Positions 1 to 11,300 of a stretch of 64,000 nucleotides of DNA are shown here, one piece after another (the first letter of the stretch is position 1; every line of letters starts with the position of its first letter). The stretch lies in the NCBI RefSeq assembly GCF_028858725.1, contig NC_084762.1:32703298-32767297 (forward strand), written 5' to 3'. A model generated the notes under the pieces. That model made no database searches. It was not told the DNA's origin and saw only the letters and a program-made list of their open reading frames with translations. Position numbers and translations under genes: made by a program. Source of the stretch: Colius striatus (Eukaryota > Chordata > Aves > Coliiformes > Coliidae).

Positions 1-3000
1 CAAAGAGAGCTCAAGATGTCTTTGCTTCTCTTGAGAAACTAGGTGCATCCCCGTTGTTATCTTGATGGGCATTAGGCAGCACTATTTGATTACAGTATTC
101 TGTTGATCTAGAGGTGTGTTTAATATAATTTCTGATGGATTTGTCCTCAAAATATTGGAATTATTGTTATTTCAAGGAAATAATTCCTAGCTAAATGAAC
201 TGATTTTTTTATTTCTCAGATTTTTTTTCCTGGATAGTGTTAATCATTTAGACATTTATTAATTTAAGATCCAATTGCAATTCAATCATTTAAATGTTAT
301 TGATACTTCAGTTATTACCCACAGGCAATGTTTTGATGAATTTACCTAATGTTCTATCATCTCTTTAAATTCTATTTTATAATTACATTTACGATTGCTA
401 CTTGCAGTTATTTATTTGAACAGCCTGAACAGTATGTCAGCATTGGACTTAGCACAGCAAACCTCACATGGTTCCAGTCACCAATTTCTGACTGTCAGTT
501 CTTAGCCTAAGTATCAAATATCCTTTGGATTTTTCTTGGCTATTTAAATACTGATGGTCTTGTACTTTATGCAACACATTTTCTACTGGAGCAGAGTTAT
601 TAAGGAAACAATTTATTTGTGTCAGCCAGCAGTCTGCCATAATAGCCATGTACTTCTACCAAACAGCAACAAAAAATACCTCTGGCAAGGAATGCATAAT
701 GATGAATGCTAGAGGTAGGTTGTTATTTTCAAATGCTTTGCATCATCATTCACACCCAGAGTATACATTGTTTAATCTGGTCCTCATTTCCTGGTAGTAA
801 CATATATGAGGTATCAGATGACCTACAAAACTGCAGAAAACACCTGTGCAGAGCAAATTCTGACTTCCACTTTCTCTGGGGGCAATGGATCTCCTTGCTG
901 AGCTCTCCAGGACTGCCAGCAGGCAAGTGGGAGGAAGGTTTTGTAGCTGTCAGTTGCATAGTATTTGGTTTAACTGCCTTTCCACAGGTGGGATCTGTTC
1001 TGTCTCCTGCTGCCCCCTTGTGTAGTGCAGTTCTGCCCTGTCCTTATAGCAGGCTGCATCAAGGAGGCACAACCTCCTTTCAGCTCTTTGCAAAGAAATC
1101 TAAACTTCTTTACGTGAACTCAATTCACTGATCAGCATATTTTCAGATAAATCCATGCTGACCTCTATTTATCTTGCTATTATATTAATGCTATATTATC
1201 TTGCTATATATTAATGCAGCAGAACACTTTAAAATCTGTTGTACTAGTTTAAGATAGCTTAAACTAGCGCCTGGTACTTCATCTCACCACCAATATAGAT
1301 TTTAACACGAGCACTTCTCCTTTGCAGGAATTCAATACTCCTGAATCTCCACTTGATATTTTTCAGAAATAATTTCCTATCGCTCCAGGGTTTCTGAGGG
1401 AACATCTTTGAATTACTTGTGCCTCCTCTGCTTTGTTTTGCCTCCTCTACTTTAAAGCTGCTATAACATTTGATCATACTTTGGCTGTTACCTTCTTTAA
1501 TGGAAACAAAAGCAAAGTAGCAGTAAGAATTCAGTCCTCTTCACTAGCAAGAAGTCCTCTTCCTTGTTGTTTCTTTTTGCATGATAATCAATGTTCCCTG
1601 TACTCTTCCTTCTTCTATGCAAATGCACACTTATTTCATTCCCTTCCTAGCCATTACTCAGCTTACTTACGGTACATGAGGGCTTTTCTTTAAAAGCTTT
1701 ACTTTTACTTCAACTCACTTCATGCCTGAACCAAAACTCATTACGCAGCAGCTCATGGCTGGAGAAAGTTGAGTCACAAGATTATGAATGTGTAAACCCC
1801 AACTATTATCCTTGAATGCAAAGGGGGATTAGAAGTTGCATTAGCAGTTGTGGGAATGTCTGTGGAGTAATTATTTCTTTCCTCCAAACAGAATTCCTAC
1901 CCTAGAACAAAGCTTTTGGATGGATGAGACTGATTTTATGTGTCATTTGGGTTCATCTGATCCAGTTCACAAAAGGATTGCCTCTCTGCCTGCATGTATT
2001 TCTTCTCCATCTTTCTGCTATAGAGCGGGAGGTCAATTGTATGATTCAGTTGCATTCGCATCAGTCAGTTTAAGGGATAGCTGTACAAGGGACTGGCTCA
2101 GGGGTGCAAGTGGTGGCCTTTGATTCTGCAGACTTCAGCTCAGTGTCTTGGATGGCTCTTGCCTTTCCTTGTTATGCTCCCACCTCTTTTCCCTTGCCAC
2201 ATGAGTTCCAGCAGAGCATGTTTCCACTGCTGCCTTCACCAATGGCACATCCATCCCACTTGCCTTGAACAGGAATCACTGATCAGGAGCAGCCTCAGAC
2301 GTGTTGCTCATTGAGCTGACTGCTGCTTTGCTCAGGCAAGGTACTGTTTAGAGCAGTTGCTTCTCCTCTGTCTCCAGTCATTTCTCCCCCACTCCTGGCC
2401 AATTTTTATGTATTCTTCCATGAATTCTACCTTGAACAGTTGTGGGCCATTGGGTTTTCTAACCCAATTCTGTCAAGTTTTTGGTTTGGTGTCAGGGCAG
2501 GAACAGGTGCTGGCCTTTTCTAATAGGTTTTGCAGGACTTCACTTCTGTAGGCTGCAACTGTGAAAGAGATCTTTCTTTTCCCCTTGTTTTTCAAGGCTT
2601 CTGTTCCTCTTTGTCACTTCTCTCCCATATTGGTATTGCAGCTGAGTGAACATGCTCACTTTTTGTTTCACAAGCTTACTTCTTTGTGTTTCATTTAGCC
2701 CTGTCTGTCTGTTTCATCTAGTTACTTTCCTAAATATTGCTCAGTTTAATAATGACCACACATATTTCTTTTCCAAATCGGGGCCGTCACCATGCTGGTG
2801 GTGTTTTCAAAGTGGGCTGCTAGTAACCTTATCCAGGAAAGCAAAGCATATCTGTTCTGTCTCTTGCCACGGAAATCCAAACCATGCCCCTACCCAAGCG
2901 TTAACCCAACCACCACCTACCTACCAGCTCTTTCTCAGATGGATTAGCTTTGGACTTTTTTTTTCAGCTGCAAAATGACCGGGCTGTTGTCAAATTACAG

Positions 3001-3030
3001 ATTCCATGAAATATTCCTTTTCTTTTTCAG
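1..3030 (+). other. TMEFF1 intron (3' part); nothing else recognised
   Basis: This AT-rich stretch lies upstream of the first recognisable TMEFF1 exon. No exon with flanking AG/GT signals, no CR1 tail and no LTR end was recognised. The short open frames here (for example 706-1131) have no family resemblance. The preceding TMEFF1 exons (signal peptide and follistatin modules) must lie before base 1. Confidence 0.6.
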
Positions 3031-3189
3031 GTGTGAATCAGGATACACTGGACAGCACTGTGAAAAGACAGACTTTAGTATTCTTTATGTTGTCCCAAGT
3101 AGGCAAAAGCTTACGCATGTCCTTATTGCAGCAATAATTGGAGCTGTACAGATTGCCATTATAGTTGCAATTGTTATGTGCATAACAAG
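3031..3189 (+). CDS. TMEFF1: TMEFF1 penultimate coding exon: EGF end plus transmembrane segment
   Basis: TMEFF1 (tomoregulin-1) is a type I membrane protein with two follistatin-like modules, one EGF-like module, one membrane span and a short cytoplasmic tail. It is known mainly from brain. The exon follows a pyrimidine tract ending in CAG and stops before GTAGGT. It opens with the third base of a codon and then encodes the last two cysteines of an EGF module (CESGYTGQHCEK), a juxtamembrane stretch with YVVPSRQKLTH, and a hydrophobic span of about 22 residues (VLIAAIIGAVQIAIIVAIVM) followed by CITR. The tail in the next exon and the neighbouring CAVIN4 favour TMEFF1 over its paralogue TMEFF2. 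Earlier exons are outside the window. If the intron were retained, the frame would stop at the first intron codon. Confidence 0.95.
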
Positions 3190-3716
3190 GTAGGTAAAGA
3201 TAAAAACAGCAAAAAATTACACAGTGCATGAATCTCTTTTTTCTGTACTTAAATATTTTAACCCTCAAATTTAATATGCTTTAACATATATCCTAAAATA
3301 CTCACATAAAAAATTAGACATTTTTATCTAATGACTGAAGCAGAAGCATTATGTAACATCCTATCGCCATTTTTGGGGGAGGTTGCAAAACACACATTTG
3401 TTCAAATTCACAAACCACCAGTAACCAAATACCCAGCAGAACACATCAGCCATGAAACACATCAAAAAGGTCAGGGCTGTGTTAGACCTTCACTGGAGTT
3501 ATTCAAGCGTTGCTGATACCTTATTGAAGCTATGATTCCCTCCTCCCACCCAGTGAAACCAGCGAGGTTGACAAGATGCTGTTCCCTGCAGTAGCACTGC
3601 AAGTGGTGTTACACAGAGAAAGAAGTGTCCCTCATATCATATATGCTTTCTGAAAATTAATGTACAGCTGGTCTCATAATGAAGCACTCTCCATGGGAAC
3701 CTGTTTTATGAAATGT
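3190..3716 (+). other. TMEFF1 last intron, 5' part
   Basis: Non-coding sequence between the donor at 3190 and the LTR. No repeat or exon was recognised. Bases 3712-3716 (AATGT) are the left copy of the LTR target duplication. Confidence 0.6.
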
Positions 3717-4781
3717 TGTGGTAGTTTAGCCCTGGCTGGGTGTCAGGTGCCCACCAAGTTGCTCCATCACTCCCTCTCCTAAACTGGATAGGGGAGAAAG
3801 AAATATAATGACAGGTTTGTGAGTCAAGATAAGGACAGGGAGATCATTCAGCACTTAGCATCATGGGCAAAACAGACTCAACTTGGGGAGAAACAGTTTG
3901 ATTTATGAATGAATGATAAGAACAGAGCAGGGAAATGAGAAATAAAACCAAATTTTAAAGCACTTCCCCCCACCCCTCCCTCTTCCCAGTACTCTCCTTC
4001 CTTCTCCCCCAGGGCCACATGGGATGGGGGTGGCAGTCAGTTTGTTACAGATGGACTTTGCTGTTGATTCGTCTCGGGGGAAGGCCTCATCACACTTCCC
4101 ACTGCTACAGTGTGGGGTCCCTCCCATGGGGGCAGCTCTTCACACCCCAACATGGGTCATCCACCAGAAGAACAGTCCTTCAGGTACCAACTGCTCCAGT
4201 GTGTATCCCTTACAGGATTACAAGCCCTGACTGCAAACCTGACCTGGCATGGGCCTCTCTTTCTCCATGGGCTCCTAAGTCCTGCCAGGAACTTGCTCCA
4301 GCGTAGGCTTCCCACGGAGTCACAGCCTCCTTCAGGCATCCACCCGCTCTGGTGTGGGGTCCTCCACAGGCTGCGAGTGATCTCTGCTCCCCAGCGGCCT
4401 CCATGGACTGCAGGGGCACAGCTGACTCACCATGGGCTGCATGCACAGGAGAGTCTTTTCTTCCAGGACCTAAGCACCCTCCTCCCTCTCCTTCTCCACT
4501 GACCTTGGTGTTTGCAGAGATGTTCTCACATTCTCACTCCCTGTTGCTGCAGCAGTTCAGTAACTGTGCAGCAACTTCTTCCCCTTCTCAAAAACGTTAT
4601 TCACAGAGGCATTACTTCCATCACTAATTGGCCAGGCCTGGGTCAGCTGCGGGTCCATCTTAGAACTTACTGGCATTGGCCCTATCAGCTACAGGGGAAG
4701 CTTCTGGCAGATCTTTGTTTAAAGAAGCCACCCCTGTAGCTCCCCCCACTACGAAAACCTGACCCAGGCAGAACCACTACA
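3717..4781 (-). mobile_element. Solo LTR of an avian endogenous retrovirus (copy 1)
   Basis: This is a 1,065-bp non-coding element in the last TMEFF1 intron. It begins TGTGGTAG and ends CCACTACA, so it has short inverted ends of the TG...CA type. It is flanked by a perfect 5-bp direct repeat, AATGT, at 3712-3716 and 4782-4786, the hallmark of retroviral integration. The body is GC-rich with degenerate repeated modules of the kind CTCCAGYRTGGG...CCATGGG. It matches the element at 35670-36722 over most of its length and is related in part (around 4500) to the one at 18167-19555. Orientation is inferred by analogy with copy 2. No gag, pol or env sequence is adjacent, so it is a recombined solitary LTR. 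The open frames inside it on both strands are not genes. Confidence 0.85.
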
Positions 4782-4827
4782 AATGTAGAAATGTACAAGC
4801 AGAAAGTTCAGGTCTAGAATTTGTCTC

Positions 4828-5035
4828 AGAATCACAGAATCCCAAGGTCTGGAAGGGACCTTGAAACATCATCTGGTCCAACCCCCCTGTCAGAGCAGGG
4901 CCACCTCGAGTAGGTCACACAGGAACTCATCCAGGTGGGGTTTGAATGTCTCCAGAGAAGGAGACTAAACAACCCATCTGGACAGCCTGTTCCAGTGCTC
5001 CATCACCCTCAGACACTTGCCTTGTACAGAAAATG
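4828..5035 (-). repeat. CR1 LINE 3'-end fragment
   Basis: Read on the minus strand, this has the avian CR1 3' end: a tail resembling GATTCTGTGATTCT, preceded by 'ggtcccttcca'-like sequence and the 'cagcctgttccagtgctc' block on the plus strand. It starts about 40 bp after LTR copy 1. It is a short 5'-truncated copy without coding capacity. Confidence 0.85.
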
Positions 5036-6140
5036 AGAGCCATGGATTCTTTTTGATGACAGGGAATTGATGTGGTTTGCTTGTCAGGGAATCCAACAAG
5101 GACTTAGGGCTCTGGGATAGATTAAAGATAACATAGTTACTTTATAGGTGCATGAAGCATTTAAGTCCTACACTTGAGTATTCATGCCATACTTTGCTCT
5201 TTCTCCTCAACTCATCCTTCACTTTTTCAGCTCCAGTTACATTGGGCCATAAAACTGTCTGCTACTGCATTAGTGTGTGGCTTCCCAAACTCAGCAGAGT
5301 GACATCTCTGTGAGTGAACAAATGTAGGCCTCATTCCCTGTCTTTCCTATCTCTCTTGTAACATTCAGCGTAGCAAGTACATGTATCTAATACCTCCTGC
5401 AGATGTAAAAGAGTTATTTCGGTAATGCAATTGGAGTCAACACTCTGACCCACCACCCTACTGTCCAAAGTGATGACATGGAAGGCTGGGGTTCAGCAGC
5501 CCTCCTCTTTCAGCCTCCCCATGACCCTTCCCCACGCCCACAGTCTCCCAGGGACAGTCTGTCTTGCTGAGCCGGGCTCTCCCAGCAGGACTCCTCTGGC
5601 ATGCACTGCCTGCCATCTGACAGGCTACATCCCGACCCAGCCCCAACTGCCAGCTTTCCTGAATCCTTCCTTAGCTGTGTGTCCCTTACCAAGAAAGGGA
5701 TTACCCGAGTCACCCCACAGACAGTCTCGGGTGGGCTGTCTCAGTGTCTGCCATGAGCAGCGGGGCACCTGGAGGTGCAACACTTCAAAAGGCTGATTGA
5801 TTCAGTCTTGCCACCCACTGGATTTTAAGTATGAAATGCATAAAGCCATTGCAGTTATTCACCATGGTATGTGTTTTACTGGGTCAAGGTTGAAGGATGT
5901 AACATCTTACTGGTTTCATTATCAATTTCAAGCAGAATTCCCTTCTGAGTGATCTGGGGATCCCACAGACAGTCTGGTATCAAACAGCAGGAGTGTCACC
6001 CCTGGTCAGCACAGCTCCCAGACTCCCTGCTATTGTTCAGTGCAGAAACTGAAGTCAATGTGTTATTGGTAGTCTTAATTTTATGCAGCATATATAAAAT
6101 CATCCCTCCCTTTTCTTTCTCTTTTTTGTTTTTTTAACAG
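5036..6140 (+). other. TMEFF1 last intron, 3' part
   Basis: Non-coding sequence. The end is very pyrimidine-rich (6105-6138), giving a strong acceptor ending in AACAG. The frames at 5458-5800 are on GC-richer intron sequence without any recognisable domain. Confidence 0.6.
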
Positions 6141-6225
6141 AAAATGCCCCAAAAACAATAGAGGACGTCGGCAGAAGCAAAACCTAGGCCATTTTACTTC
6201 AGATACATCATCCAGAATGGTTTAA
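6141..6225 (+). CDS. TMEFF1: TMEFF1 last coding exon: cytoplasmic tail and stop
   Basis: The first base completes the Arg codon split by the intron. The exon then encodes a 27-residue basic tail beginning KCPKNNRGRRQKQN and ending SDTSSRMV, with a TAA stop at 6223-6225. The tail is highly basic next to the membrane, as in the TMEFF family. The ending MV differs from what I recall for TMEFF2 and supports TMEFF1. Acceptor and phase agree with the exon at 3031-3189. Confidence 0.95.
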
Positions 6226-6970
6226 CTTAGTGATTTTTATACCTACATTGACCATGTGATGTACATTTTTATTATATCTTTTTTTAAAGAATGGAAATAT
6301 TTATTTCAGAGGCCTTATTTTTGAACATTTTTAGTGTAACAATGTTGGTCTGTATTCTGAAAGCATCAGCTCTAACAGCTATGGACTGTTTTAGTATCTT
6401 TACTTTTATGTTTTTGAATACGGTAGTTCATTTTCTGTATCTGTATCACATGGTTATATAATAGACTTGTGCTTTATCCATGGAATGTAATATTTTTGGG
6501 AACACAGATTTATTCCACCGATGGTTGTAGATTAAAAAAAAAGAAAAAAAGAGAGAAACCAACAAAAAAAGTCCACATTACCTAGCAAACAAGGCATGAA
6601 CTAAAGGTAAAAATGTTTACAGCTTACTTTTCTTATGAGAAACTAGGAAACACTGTGTTTAAATACCGTAGATATTTAAATGTTTTTGGAAGTTAGTAAC
6701 TGATTTTTTAGACACTGCCTATCGCATGAACTGTGAAGCTGTGTGCTGTGTGTAGTTGTAACATATTTATAAAGACGTGTGGGCTGGGTCTAAGCACTGC
6801 CATCTTCATAGATAATTCCAACGGTTTATTTTTAAAGAAGAAAAATATAAATTTCTTAATTTGGGAAGTAACCTGGTAGAGCAGATGGCGCAGGTCCAAA
6901 AGAAGTAGGTCTTAGTAGGTTTAGGTATGGTAAAAATTGGTGTTGAATAACTGAACGCAAACAAAATTGG

Positions 6971-6976
6971 AATAAA
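6971..6976 (+). terminator. Poly(A) signal candidate, TMEFF1 (proximal)
   Basis: AATAAA about 745 bp after the stop codon. Confidence 0.4.
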
Positions 6977-7081
6977 GCCTACTTTATCCCTGTTAAAGCT
7001 GTTTTAATACTTCTTGAACTTTTTTAAAGAGAATACATGTTTTAACACCTACAATACGAATTGTATAGTGTTTGTGATGAA

Positions 7082-7102
7082 AATAAAAAAAGAAATAATA
7101 AA
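7082..7102 (+). terminator. Clustered poly(A) signals, TMEFF1
   Basis: Two AATAAA hexamers, at 7082-7087 and 7097-7102, in an A-rich stretch. Confidence 0.4.
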
Positions 7103-7312
7103 AGTGAATGAATGAATCACTAGTGCTCTTGTATAGAGTATTTTCAAGAGCTAAAGTCCATCCAAATTAGTCTGCTGGTCATAGTTATATTAATAGACTG
7201 TTAGTTGTCGTTTAAAAGGTCCCGAGATAAAGTGTGAATAGGATGTGTTCAGCTGTTTTAACATGTAGTTTAGGCTTTCAAAACTTTGCATGTAGGATTT
7301 AATAATTTGTTC

Positions 7313-7318
7313 AATAAA
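7313..7318 (+). terminator. Poly(A) signal candidate, TMEFF1 (distal)
   Basis: AATAAA about 1.09 kb after the stop, with GT-rich sequence about 75-95 bp downstream. It leaves only about 590 bp to the CAVIN4 start codon. Confidence 0.5.
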
Positions 7319-7679
7319 AAAGAACTGCTTTCAACATTTTGAACTGGAAAAGCATGTCACAATACAACGTTTTCACTATATTGCCTCTGGTTTAGTGTGT
7401 TTATTTGTTTACCCCATGTGGTAAATTGCAGCGAGCTGAAGACCTCAAGTTGTTTTGCTGGGAAAAAACAACCAAAGTTAGTTATCCCGACCGCTTTTTG
7501 AATTACCTCAGAGGAAAGCACTCCAGTAACACAAGCACAAAAGTAGATCGTTCAAAATATGCAAGCTTGCTTTCCTGCTTAATTAGTAAGTTACTTAACT
7601 TTCCTGGATTAACGCTAATAACTTCATCAGTAGGCAAGTGTGACCCTTTAAACGTTTGTTCCTTTGCAGACATTGCTTC

Positions 7680-7689
7680 CTAATTTTAG
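7680..7689 (+). promoter_or_regulatory. MEF2-type site upstream of CAVIN4
   Basis: CTAATTTTAG fits the MEF2 consensus YTA(A/T)4TAR exactly and lies 215-224 bp before the CAVIN4 ATG. With one more base each side it forms the palindrome CCTAATTTTAGG. MEF2 drives striated-muscle genes, and CAVIN4 is a muscle gene. Binding is not shown. Confidence 0.4.
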
Positions 7690-7805
7690 GGGTTTCATGT
7701 TGCTGAAAGTATCCAAACAATCATGCGTGGGTATTTTGTAGTCATAAGTATTTGACCAAGCTCCAGGAGCGGTGTTTCACGCCCTACTTTGAGCATCGCC
7801 GGAGC

Positions 7806-7811
7806 CAGCTG
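7806..7811 (+). promoter_or_regulatory. E-box CAGCTG near the CAVIN4 start
   Basis: CAGCTG, the form preferred by MyoD-family factors, lies 93 bp before the ATG. It could be just upstream of the transcription start or within the 5' UTR. A 6-bp motif alone is weak evidence. Confidence 0.3.
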
Positions 7812-7903
7812 TCGCCCTGGCTCCCCCCAGCAGCACCAGAACTCTTCTGGCAGGATCACCGAGACTTCTCCTCCTCCTGTCGACCCAGCCGAAGGCAGGC
7901 AAA

Positions 7904-8314
7904 ATGGATCGCCGCGAAATCACCCTGGAGGCTGACAAAACCCATCAAAATCGTCTCTCCAGCGTCACTGAGGAGGAGGAAGAACAAGATCCGGCTTACA
8001 CAATTGTGACCGTCCTGGACAAAGTGGCCAACATTGTGGACAGTGTACAGGCGAGCCAGAAAAGGATAGAGGAGAGGCACAGGGAGATGGAAAACACCAT
8101 CAAGACCATACAGATTGACATTTTAAAGCTTGCCCAGGCTCATGGCAATACAGGCTACACGGTGAACAAGTTGCTGGAGAAAACCCGCAAAATCAGCTCC
8201 AGCATGAAGGAGGTGCGGGCGCGGGTGGAGAGGCAGAGCACCAGCGTGCGGAAGGTGGAAGCCAAACAGGAGGAGATGCTGATGAAAAACAAATTCCGGG
8301 TCGTAATCTATCAG
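7904..8314 (+). CDS. CAVIN4: CAVIN4 exon 1: N-terminus and HR1 coiled coil
   Basis: CAVIN4 (MURC) is the striated-muscle member of the cavin family, which coats caveolae with caveolin-3. It has been linked to Rho/ROCK signalling and myofibril organisation. The ATG at 7904 sits in a good context (GGCAAAATGG). The exon encodes residues 1-137: a short polar head with an acidic run (EEEEEQD, about 22-28), then the HR1 coiled-coil helix (about 30-130) with family motifs [20 protein letters not shown] and NKFRVVIYQ. It ends in phase 0 before GTAACG. The joined protein is 359 residues against about 364 in human. Exon 2 lies 14.4 kb downstream. The tight spacing to TMEFF1 matches conserved synteny. 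Confidence 0.97.
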
Positions 8315-11300
8315 GTAACGCCGACACTCGTTTGTTACAGCCCTGCTGTTGCACCACCTTCTCAGTAGGCATCAGTTAATGAAAGAAGAGATGCAATCTG
8401 ACCAACTAGGGAGTTATTTTATGCTTTCTTTAACACTCAGTTGTTCTTTTTGCTGCCTTTCAGCATGAGCCTACTGACGGCAGCACACACTGTCTATTAT
8501 TAGTGTTGGTTGGTCTCTGAGCCAGTCGTGTAAGATTAACTGCAGATCAGCAAGGACTATTTGTTGCTTCTACGAAAGGTAATATGAGGCAGGCTGTGTA
8601 AATCTTGTCATACAAACCATGCCTGACATTCATCTCTCTTATTTTTTTCACCGTATTAGGTACAAGTCCAAATAGAAAAAGTGTTTGTAGGCTTCCTGGA
8701 ACACAGACTTTCTTCTAACACTAATTCCAAAACATTTGGTTCTTTTAGCTTGCAGCATTACCCAGGCTTTTGTGCTGCTGGAAAAATGGGGCTTTTCTTC
8801 GTTGTCTCAGCCTGCAGTGGTATATGCATAAGCTAAAGCTCAGGTCTTCATGATAGCACATAGTACCTTGCATGCTCTTATTTGGGAAATGGTCTAACCC
8901 AACACTATTCTTCCCATAATGTTGGGCAAGCATAGATACAAATCATACCTTTTTGTTCGTTGACCTTATTCTAGGATGTTCATTATTCTTATAAATTATT
9001 GTGTTTGAAGAGAAGTTTCATGAAGTGACATGGTCTGACCTGCAGTCATACAAGCAGACAGTGCAGGCTGCTCACGGGGTCTGTCAGTTGCTAGGGAGTG
9101 TTGTGAAAGCTATTTGTGAAAGCTTGTTTCAAATGACTCATATTTGTTGTTAAGCAATCTTGAAAATGCCAGCCCTCGTGAGTAACATGAAGTGCCCCCA
9201 CTGCCCAGCCTCACACTCTGATCTTGCATCTGTTTGTACATAAATAACATCCTTTGCAATGAATGGAGTTGTGTGTTCCACTGAGTATATTCACCCCCAT
9301 GCACAGCCGACAAATTCTTCTGTGTAGTCTTTCTTAACTACTTCATGTTCTACTACTAGGAAAAAAAATAACTGACCAAAAATAAAAAGAGTAAAAGCTG
9401 TCTCTTTAATGTTATGTTAGTACCATATGCAGTCAAATTGTATCTCCCAGGTTTTCTGAGATACTATGGATGTTCAGGAGAAAGCAGAGGCACGATTTGG
9501 CCTGTTATTATAATGCAAGCTGCACCATCATGATGAAATAGAAATCAGTCACTTTTGCTTTTTCCTTGCAAATCATTTCCCAGCTAGAGATAATAAATAC
9601 CTCTGACTCCCCTGGTTAATGGCATAATGCCATTTCTTTGATGGTCCTTTACCGTAATGATTGCAGCAGAATCAATGCTTTGAAAATGTTTCTTCTTAAA
9701 ACAGGATTCATCACATCATGTGATTTTTTTTTCTCCTAGCAAGACGTCGGTTATTCTTTATTTTAAAACATAGTAAAATAGTGTGAAAGTGGATTTATAC
9801 ACAGTTATAAAGAACAGCTGTTGCTATTTTCAGATATTTCATACAAAAGATGGCTCTCAGGATGCACACCTTCTCTAAGAATCACCTTCAGCAAGAGTTT
9901 CTGAACTCTTTGTTAATTTTGCCAGACAAGAATGACCTGGACCCTGTGTGTTTAATTCTTAGAGGATACTTTTCAGGAAGGTAAACAGCATTTTGGTTTT
10001 CTGTCTTTATAGATTTCCCTTCTGAGTAGCTGAAAACTGACAGCAAGAATACCAATGACTTCCTCTTTCGCTTGTATCCCTTTTGTAAGGCAGATTGAAA
10101 GCCTTTTCCCTCTTGCACAAAGGAGAGCAGATAGGCTGAACACTTTAGGGTTCAACATTTCACACATTTCTCGAGGAGACCAACTGCATTGCACCACAAA
10201 AGCTGGACATGCTAGTTAGCCAAAGTATGCTGATCCTTTAAGGCCCAGGTACATTGTGAAGTCTCTTTCATACAAGTGCACTGATTTTTACACTGTCGAT
10301 TTACACCAGGGTAGGCATACTGCTGGTGTGCCAAGACCTGGATGACTGAAGCTTGGCTAGGATGAGTGGGAGTCTGTTAATAGCTACAGAATCCGCATAC
10401 TCCCTTCACTATGTCTTACAAATGGGTATAACCAAGTTGTTTACTTGGTGGTTGTGAGTGACAGCTCATCTGTAGTGAGATTTTTTTCTGATGAACCATT
10501 GGGACATTGTGATGGATCCAGTGACCTGTGTGTAGCAGTCATTGAATGCCTACGTGGGTGAGTGCACGTGGGTTTTAGTTTTAACTTTTGCCAGAACATC
10601 GGCACATGAGGAGAAGGGAAACACCAATTAAATCCTAAAGGTTTTCTTTCAAGTGGATAGCTTTGATCTTATCACTGATAGAAGGAGTATGCAGGATGGA
10701 AAGGATCATTGGCTGGAGGAGGTTGTCCCAAGAGATGAAAAGAATTGGCAATATCCTTGCATATAAAAAGAGACAAAGTGATCATCCATGAGCATAATGA
10801 TTAGGGAAATTGAAAGCATTCATTTTTAAAAGGCCATGTGGCTGAGGAAGAGATTTGGTAGCAGGCAGCTCTCCTCCCCAGGCTGACTGCATGATTAAAA
10901 ATGCCAGATTATTCCAGGCTTTCTAGTGAGGTCTTTGACCCTGGAGTGCTATGTGCCCTAAGGGTATAGTAGGGAAAGCAAAGGACATTATAGGTCATGC
11001 AGGTCACTGTTCACTTCTGTTAAGGTTAGTCTGAATAACCAGCTGTGAGAGCTATCCTGTCTCTGCAGTCAAAGAGCATCTAACAACTCAATTCATTCTG
11101 ACTAAATTGTTCAGAAATTAAAGGGGATTTTTTAATTCTTTTTTTAATCCTGAAAGAACTTGTTTCATTTGCTTTTTTGTGTGATCTGCAAGTCCCTCTT
11201 TGAATGTGAGTCTACAGTCACCAAAAAGGCCATGTTACACATACTGGGCTCTTTTACTTACTGTGTGTAAGCACCATAAACAAGTAGCAACTTCCTATGA

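Larger units (their letters stand above)
6226..7340 (+). other. TMEFF1: TMEFF1 3' UTR
   Basis: AT-rich sequence after the stop, with an A-rich tract at about 6533-6570 and several AATAAA signals. The last of these (7313-7318) is followed by a GT-rich stretch near 7391-7410, which fits a distal cleavage site around 7335. The end point is inferred, not seen. Confidence 0.6.
7341..7903 (+). promoter_or_regulatory. CAVIN4: TMEFF1-CAVIN4 spacer with presumed CAVIN4 promoter and 5' UTR
   Basis: Non-coding spacer between the two head-to-tail genes. From about 7770 the base composition turns GC-richer and contains CpGs, typical of a 5' UTR. No clear TATA box was seen. The MEF2-type site and E-box listed separately are the only recognisable elements. 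The transcription start is not determined. Confidence 0.5.

Noticed and set aside
706-1131. 141-codon plus-strand frame in the TMEFF1 intron
   Set aside because: No domain, no TMEFF1 similarity and no fitting splice sites or promoter.
3031-6225. Calling the first gene TMEFF2
   Set aside because: The tail ends SDTSSRMV, unlike the longer ending I recall for TMEFF2, and the neighbour is CAVIN4, as for TMEFF1 in human.
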